Position numbers and translations under genes: made by a program. Positions 1 through 4,791 of a stretch of DNA of 9,020 bases are shown here, piece after piece. The stretch is from Bacteroidota bacterium. GTDB taxonomy: Bacteria; Bacteroidota; Rhodothermia; Rhodothermales; Bin80. The first letter of the stretch is position 1. Each line of letters begins with the position of its first letter. The stretch spans positions 1 to 9,020 of the forward strand of contig JAPPBZ010000283.1 of NCBI GenBank assembly GCA_026702635.1, read 5' to 3'. The notes beneath the pieces were generated by a model. It was not told the DNA's origin, made no database searches, and saw only the letters and a list, made by a program, of their open reading frames with translations.

Positions 1-2
1 CA

Positions 3-428
3 GTACAGATTGAAGTTGTTATGATGGATGAAGAGTCGGTGCAGGCAGTGCGTGTGAATGAGAAAACCCACCCGTTTAAACTTCAGGGAGATCGTCTGTT
101 GATTGGTTTAAAAAGGACGAGCATTGAACCGATCCCTGATCCAGTCCTTCCAGGTCGGCTGCAAGCCTATCCAAATCCATTCAATCATGGTGTAACTCTG
201 GAGGTACCGGTGCGACACCAGGGCCTTTACAGTGTGGAGGTGTACAACCTCTTAGGTCAGCGGATACGAGAGCTTGAAGGAGAAAGCCTGATTGGTGAGG
301 AAACGGTTCGCATCGTGTGGGATGGATATACGATGTTTGGTTCACCCGCTCCTGCTGCCGTATACCTTGTCCGTCTGACGGATGCCGGCGGTACGGTTCA
401 ATTTGGTCGTGTTGTGCGCATCAGATAA
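3..428 (+). CDS. C-terminal part of a T9SS-exported protein (5' truncated)
   Basis: The reading frame is open from the left edge of the window, so this is the last 141 residues of a longer protein whose start lies outside. The visible part is a short stretch of unknown function (about residues 1-45), then a type A T9SS sorting domain beginning at the AYPNPFN motif (Tyr at residue 56). The domain continues with the usual strands, including VEVYNLLGQRI and VYLVRLTDAGG, and ends in a basic tail, VVRIR. In this family the domain directs a protein already in the periplasm through the outer-membrane type IX secretion system. The catalytic or binding part is outside the window, so the function cannot be assigned. 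A 273-base gap separates it from the lyase operon, so it is probably a separate transcription unit. An internal ATG at 21 is not a plausible start because homologous sequence continues upstream of it. Confidence 0.85.
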   Translation, partial: VQIEVVMMDEESVQAVRVNEKTHPFKLQGDRLLIGLKRTSIEPIPDPVLPGRLQAYPNPFNHGVTLEVPVRHQGLYSVEVYNLLGQRIRELEGESLIGEETVRIVWDGYTMFGSPAPAAVYLVRLTDAGGTVQFGRVVRIR

Positions 429-523
429 CCAGGAGAGTTTAGTAGAATTCGGATCACTGATCAGGGGCATATGGAGTACAGCACTCATAAGGATGCTCCG
501 AATCCCCGATTGAATCCATCAGT

Positions 524-542
524 CAGAGAATGATCCTCTCTG
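524..542 (+). terminator. weak hairpin, possible terminator after the first gene
   Basis: CAGAGA (524-529) and TCTCTG (537-542) form a perfect 6-bp inverted repeat around a 7-base loop. A T-rich stretch (tcttttgtttt) begins about ten bases after the stem. The stem is short and AT-balanced and the T tract is not adjacent, so this is a weak rho-independent terminator at best. It lies about 95 bases beyond the stop codon at 428. Confidence 0.3.
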
Positions 543-613
543 GGCTTGGAATCTCTTTTGTTTTCGAAGGAGCTGAGATGTTGTGTCTTTTTTTGAGGTT
601 GAAATGAGAAAAG

Positions 614-643
614 TTGCAATTTCTGAAACTATTTATTAACTTG
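614..643 (+). promoter_or_regulatory. candidate promoter of the lyase operon
   Basis: The block holds TTGCAA (614-619), a 17-base gap and TAACTT (637-642), a weak match to -35/-10 elements. The same bases also read as TTG at 614-616, a 19-base gap and TTAACTTG at 636-643. That loosely resembles the -33/-7 (TAnnTTTG) promoters of Bacteroidota. The surrounding sequence is AT-rich, and the preferred operon start codon lies at 702, about 60 bases downstream. Matching is by eye and neither reading is strong. Confidence 0.3.
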
Positions 644-644
644 T

Positions 645-663
645 ATTACATCATACGTGTAAT
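645..663. promoter_or_regulatory. inverted repeat, candidate operator of the lyase operon
   Basis: ATTACA (645-650) and TGTAAT (658-663) are perfect reverse complements separated by 7 bases. The repeat lies directly downstream of the promoter-like block and about 40 bases upstream of the ATG at 702, roughly where transcription would begin. A dimeric repressor bound here would block initiation. The cognate protein is unknown, and the half-sites do not resemble the repeat near the GntR gene at 8545-8558. Confidence 0.35.
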
Positions 664-701
664 GCATATTGCACACACCAATAATTAGAACGGATCTACA
701 C

Positions 702-3038
702 ATGCGTACAATTACCACCTGTTTTGGGCTCATGATTGCCTTGGTATTCTTGGTAACTAGGCCTGCTTTTGCCCAGACGACAATTGAAATAGAAGCTGGT
801 CAGAACACACTGAATGACGCGCTGGCAGAGGCTGGACCGGGAGATACGATCGTTTTAACGACAGACGGAGGTGAGTATCTCACTGACAGCAATATAAATA
901 TCACAATTCCAGTTACGATTCGGGCAGCTGCCGGATTGAACGAGCGGCCGGTGATCAAGCACAGTGAGGTGATAAGCACGGCAGTCATCTTCGAGGTCTG
1001 GAACTCGCTGCACCTTGACGGTGTCGAGCTTGATGGGCAGGCTGGAACGGAGTACAATGCCAAGTACTTGCTTCGCATTCGTCCACAGAATGACGCTGGT
1101 GACTTAGTTCTTGAGCCTACAACCGTGGTCAAAGTCACCGACAGCTATCTCCACGATGTGATTGACGGTGGCGACGGGAATTTTTTGCGGCAGTATGCCT
1201 ATACGTTAATTGATTCGGTCATCTTCCGCAATTCGGTTTTAAGCGGCAGCGGTAAAGAAGGGATCCGGATCAAAGATGAGTCAAGTGAACGCAAGGACTT
1301 CGGGTTCTATAATGTGAAGTATTTCGAAGTGTCCAATACAACGATAGCCAACACCAAGCGATCAGCTATCTATGTTTACAGCGGCGATACCGAACCAGCT
1401 ACGCCTGAACCTGAGTTTATTGTTGATCGTCTCACTTGTCATAATTGCGGATCTGTCAATGGGCGTGCAATTTGGCCAAGAGATATGCAATCGGCCGTGA
1501 TCACCAATAGCATTGTTGCAAACGGCCTAGTGGATGATGAGTTGTGGAGTGTTAATCTCGCGGGTGCGTCAAGCATTTCGCACAGCAATGTCTTCATGGT
1601 TTCGAAGATCCAGTTGGGCGGCAGCTCCACACAAGTTGAGATTTCTGAAATTGACCCTCAATTTGCCAATCCAGACATGCTGGATTTCACACTCCCTGCG
1701 GATTCTCCACTTCTTACGATGGGGACTGATGGAATGGGAATCGGAGATATGCGGTGGACAGCGTCAGGTGGGTCCACAATTCAAGTAGCGGCTGGCCAAA
1801 ACACGCTCTCGGATGCTGTTGATGCGGCAGAACCCGGTGATATTATCGAACTGACCGATTCAGGAGGTGAGTACCTCAATGACGACCGTATGGATATTAC
1901 AATTCCACTTACAATCCGGGCGGCAGCTGGGTTGGATGAAAGGCCGGTCATCAAGAACAATGAAGCGGATGAGAGCACGCGGGTTGTCTTTGAAGTCCTC
2001 AACTCCCTTCACCTGGATGGTATCGAAATTGATGGACAGGCCGGGACGGATTTCAATGCCAAGTATTTGCTCCGCGTTCGTGGTGATGTCGATTCTTCAG
2101 CCGTAATCAAAGTTACCGACAGCTACCTCCACGATGTGGTCGCCGGTAGCGACGGGAATTTTTTGCGGCAGTATCCTGGGACCTTTGCTGATTCGATAAT
2201 CTTCCGCAATTCGATTTTGAGTGGCAGTGGTAAAGAAGGGATCCGGACCAAGGATGAGGATACGGACTCAGGGCTCTTTAATGTGAAATATTTCGAGGTA
2301 TCCAATACAACGATGGCCAATACCAGGGCATCGGCGATCTATATCTACAGCGGCGATACCGATCCAGCCACGCCAGAGCCTGAGGTTATTATTGATCATC
2401 TTACCTGTCACAATTGTGGGCACAGCAACGGGCGTGCAATTTACCCGAGAGGTGTGCAAACGGCCCGGATCACCAACAGCATTATTGCTAACAGCTTGGT
2501 AGATGAAGAGAGATGGAGTGTCAACCTCACGGGCACATCAAGCATATCGCACAGCAACCTCTTCATGGTTTCGAAGATCGAGTTGGGCGGTAATTCTACA
2601 CAGGAGGCGATTTCTGAAATTGATCCTCAATTTGCCAACCCGGACATGCTGGATTTCACACTTCCTGCGGATTCACCACTCCTTACAATGGGGACCGATG
2701 GAATGGGAATCGGAGATATGCGATGGATAACATCAGGTGTGGCCATAGAAGAAGACACTCCCATTCCAAGCGAAACCAATATCGTACTGGATCAGAATTA
2801 TCCCAATCCGTTCAATATTGAAACCACGATCCCGTACCACCTGGGTCGTGATGGCCATGTTACACTGGAGGTGTTTGATCTGTTAGGCAGAAGCGTTGCC
2901 CGTCTTAAGGACGGATATGATTCTGCAGGTTCTTATTCTGTTTCCCTTTCGATGCAACAACAGGGAGCGGGCACCTATTTCTACAGACTTACTGTAGATG
3001 GTGAGAGCACGTGGCGTAAACTGGTGGTGGTCAAGTGA
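702..3038 (+). CDS. secreted beta-helix protein with tandem duplicated domain and T9SS sorting domain (gene A)
   Basis: A 778-residue protein from the ATG at 702. A TTG at 669 would extend it by 11 residues, but only the ATG places the signal peptide correctly: MRT, a hydrophobic core, then AFA before Gln25. Two homologous domains follow, residues 28-352 and 360-675. Each opens with a GQNTL(N/S)DA...PGD(T/I)I motif typical of secreted beta-helix lyases and closes with DSPLLTMGTDGMGIGDMRW. Each also carries SGSGKEGIR and a Cys-x2-Cys motif, LTCHNCG, followed by NGRAI and PR. A T9SS type A sorting domain starts at NYPNPFN (Tyr700). The general shape matches the chondroitinase B-like/pectate-lyase-fold proteins found in alginate loci. 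I cannot assign a lyase family, and the PL6 Glu-x-Glu...Lys motif of genes B and C is absent. Its role may be polysaccharide cleavage or binding. First gene of the three-gene operon. Confidence 0.93.
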   Translation: MRTITTCFGLMIALVFLVTRPAFAQTTIEIEAGQNTLNDALAEAGPGDTIVLTTDGGEYLTDSNINITIPVTIRAAAGLNERPVIKHSEVISTAVIFEVWNSLHLDGVELDGQAGTEYNAKYLLRIRPQNDAGDLVLEPTTVVKVTDSYLHDVIDGGDGNFLRQYAYTLIDSVIFRNSVLSGSGKEGIRIKDESSERKDFGFYNVKYFEVSNTTIANTKRSAIYVYSGDTEPATPEPEFIVDRLTCHNCGSVNGRAIWPRDMQSAVITNSIVANGLVDDELWSVNLAGASSISHSNVFMVSKIQLGGSSTQVEISEIDPQFANPDMLDFTLPADSPLLTMGTDGMGIGDMRWTASGGSTIQVAAGQNTLSDAVDAAEPGDIIELTDSGGEYLNDDRMDITIPLTIRAAAGLDERPVIKNNEADESTRVVFEVLNSLHLDGIEIDGQAGTDFNAKYLLRVRGDVDSSAVIKVTDSYLHDVVAGSDGNFLRQYPGTFADSIIFRNSILSGSGKEGIRTKDEDTDSGLFNVKYFEVSNTTMANTRASAIYIYSGDTDPATPEPEVIIDHLTCHNCGHSNGRAIYPRGVQTARITNSIIANSLVDEERWSVNLTGTSSISHSNLFMVSKIELGGNSTQEAISEIDPQFANPDMLDFTLPADSPLLTMGTDGMGIGDMRWITSGVAIEEDTPIPSETNIVLDQNYPNPFNIETTIPYHLGRDGHVTLEVFDLLGRSVARLKDGYDSAGSYSVSLSMQQQGAGTYFYRLTVDGESTWRKLVVVK
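783..1757 (+). repeat. first copy of the internal duplication in gene A
   Basis: These 325 codons are homologous, in frame, to positions 1779-2726. The copies differ by a few short indels, for example an extra acidic/proline loop at about 1081-1128 and a longer lysine/glutamate loop at about 1285-1310 in this copy. Long nucleotide stretches are nearly identical, such as the region around GGGAATTTTTTGCGGCAGTA. The copies are joined by a seven-residue linker (1758-1778). Confidence 0.95.
1779..2726 (+). repeat. second copy of the internal duplication in gene A
   Basis: These 316 codons form the second domain copy, offset 996 bases from the first. It is nine codons shorter, which is accounted for by small indels in two surface-type loops and a one-residue insertion. 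Its last 39 codons (2610-2726) encode exactly the same residues as 1641-1757. After this copy the protein passes straight into the linker and the sorting domain. Confidence 0.95.
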
Positions 3039-3042
3039 TCTA

Positions 3043-4791
3043 GTGTTCCAGATTCTGTATCGGAAATACATCGTTAAGTGTGTGTTGTACTTGCTTCTCG
3101 CTCCATCTGTGGCTCATGCGCAGATGGAGCGTTTGGCTAGTACCCCTCAGGAACTTTCGGACGCGATTGCTTCTTCGGGTCCAGGAGATACCGTCGTCAT
3201 GGCAAATGGCACTTGGACCGATGTCGTGATTGAGTTTTTTAATGAAGGCGTGGAGGGAGACACCATCACACTCCGGGCCGAAACACCCGGGCAGGTCATT
3301 CTGACTGGCTCTTCCCGTCTGGAAATTGGTGGATCCTACCTCAAGGTGGATGGCTTATGGTTTGATCAAGGTTCGTTGCGCAGCGGGCATATTATTGAAT
3401 TTCGACGTTCGTCTTCACGCCTGAGCAGCCACAGCCGGCTTACGAATTGTACCATTACCAACTACAATCCCCCAAGCTATCTGACGGAGTACAAATGGGT
3501 TTCGATCTACGGCTCTCATAACCGTGTTGATCATTGTCATTTTGCCGGCAAAACCCATGATGGTGCGACAGTTGTTGTCTGGTTGCGCGATCCTCCCAAT
3601 GACGATCCGGTGTGGCACCGGATTGATCAGAACTACTTCGGACACCGCCCGGAGCTACCCAAGAATGGCGGAGAGTCTCTTCGAATTGGTACGAGTAGCC
3701 GATCCATGCAGGATGCGAATGTGATCGTGGAGCACAACCTTTTCGAGGAATGTGACGGAGAGATCGAAATTATCTCGAACAAGAGCGGTAACAATATTTT
3801 TCGCCACAACACGTTTCGCAGATCCTCAGGTACGCTTACCCTCCGGCATGGGAATGAAGCCAGTGTCTACGGCAACTACTTTTTAGGGGAAGGAAAGTCG
3901 AGGTCGGGTGGAGTTCGAATCATTGGAGAGCGGCACAGAGTGTACAACAACTATTTTCAGGATTTGGAAGGCACGGGTTATCGCGCCGCCGTGTCCATTG
4001 TCAACGGTATACCAAATTCTCCGCTGAACCGATATTTCCAAGTCAAGGATGCGGTGATAGCCTTCAACACCTTTGTTAATGTCGAGGAGACGTTCGTAAT
4101 GGGAGCAGGCAGAAGTTCATCGCAGTCCCTCGCCCCGGATGGCCTCCAGATTGTAAATAATCTTGTCGTGACACGGAATGGACCGATCGTAGAATATGAA
4201 GACACACCAACCAATGTCTCCTACACGTCCAATGTATTTTACGGAGCCGATCTTGGAATTGAGGAGGTTGATGGCATCCTCGTTGCAGACCCTGAACTGC
4301 AGGCTGAACAGGATCTATGGGTTCTTTCCAATACAAGTGTCGCAGTAGGGACAGCGACTTCCATGGATTTTGTGTCTGATGATATTGATGGGCAAAAGCG
4401 GGACGGTGAACCTGATATTGGGGCAGACGAAATCAGCTTGGCTCCAATTCTATACAGGCCCCTTACCTCGCAGGATGTGGGTCCCTCCTATCTCGGCACC
4501 GTCCTGAACACCGAACTTCCGGTACCAGAAGCAAGGCGTGCAATGATTCAGGGATACCCGAATCCCTTTCGGTCTATGGTTTCAATCGACTTTACACTCG
4601 AGCAACCCCGCCACGTACAGCTGAGCATCTATGATCTGTTAGGGCGTGAGATTGCTACATTGATGGATGGTCCCCGGAGTCTGGGAGACCATTCTGCCCT
4701 GTTTGACGGGTCCGGGCTTGCTCCCGGGGTTTATTTTGTTGTCATTAAGGCGGACGGAAATCCTATGAAGCAAACCTTGATTAAGCGTTGA
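3043..4791 (+). CDS. PL6-family polysaccharide lyase (alginate lyase/chondroitinase B-like), T9SS-exported (gene B)
   Basis: Family members cleave uronate-containing polysaccharides by beta-elimination. The GTG at 3043 gives 582 residues with a good signal peptide: a basic n-region (RKYIVK), a hydrophobic core, and cleavage after AHA before Gln27. The frame is open back to an ATG at 2998, but that start overlaps gene A and buries the signal peptide. The PL6 beta-helix spans about residues 30-400. It contains NRVDHCHFAGKTHDGAT, RIGTSSRSMQD, the Glu240-x-Glu242 calcium-ligand motif, catalytic Lys247 and Arg268 (in LTLRHGN). The 5- and 21-residue spacings match Glu245/Lys250/Arg271 of chondroitinase B. 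A DIDGQKRDGEPDIGADE segment follows, then a T9SS sorting domain from YPNPF at 505-509. It starts four bases after gene A stops. Alginate is the likelier substrate, by analogy with related loci. Confidence 0.93.
   Translation: MFQILYRKYIVKCVLYLLLAPSVAHAQMERLASTPQELSDAIASSGPGDTVVMANGTWTDVVIEFFNEGVEGDTITLRAETPGQVILTGSSRLEIGGSYLKVDGLWFDQGSLRSGHIIEFRRSSSRLSSHSRLTNCTITNYNPPSYLTEYKWVSIYGSHNRVDHCHFAGKTHDGATVVVWLRDPPNDDPVWHRIDQNYFGHRPELPKNGGESLRIGTSSRSMQDANVIVEHNLFEECDGEIEIISNKSGNNIFRHNTFRRSSGTLTLRHGNEASVYGNYFLGEGKSRSGGVRIIGERHRVYNNYFQDLEGTGYRAAVSIVNGIPNSPLNRYFQVKDAVIAFNTFVNVEETFVMGAGRSSSQSLAPDGLQIVNNLVVTRNGPIVEYEDTPTNVSYTSNVFYGADLGIEEVDGILVADPELQAEQDLWVLSNTSVAVGTATSMDFVSDDIDGQKRDGEPDIGADEISLAPILYRPLTSQDVGPSYLGTVLNTELPVPEARRAMIQGYPNPFRSMVSIDFTLEQPRHVQLSIYDLLGREIATLMDGPRSLGDHSALFDGSGLAPGVYFVVIKADGNPMKQTLIKR

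Noticed and set aside
457..464. CTGATCAG palindrome downstream of the first gene
   Set aside because: An isolated 8-base perfect palindrome is expected by chance at this scale, and it is not placed next to a promoter-like element.
800..1138. Minus-strand reading frame of 112 codons within gene A
   Set aside because: It lies fully antisense to a clear coding region, has no recognisable domain, and a similar shorter antisense frame appears at the matching place in the second copy (1781-2002), as expected for a shadow of duplicated sequence.
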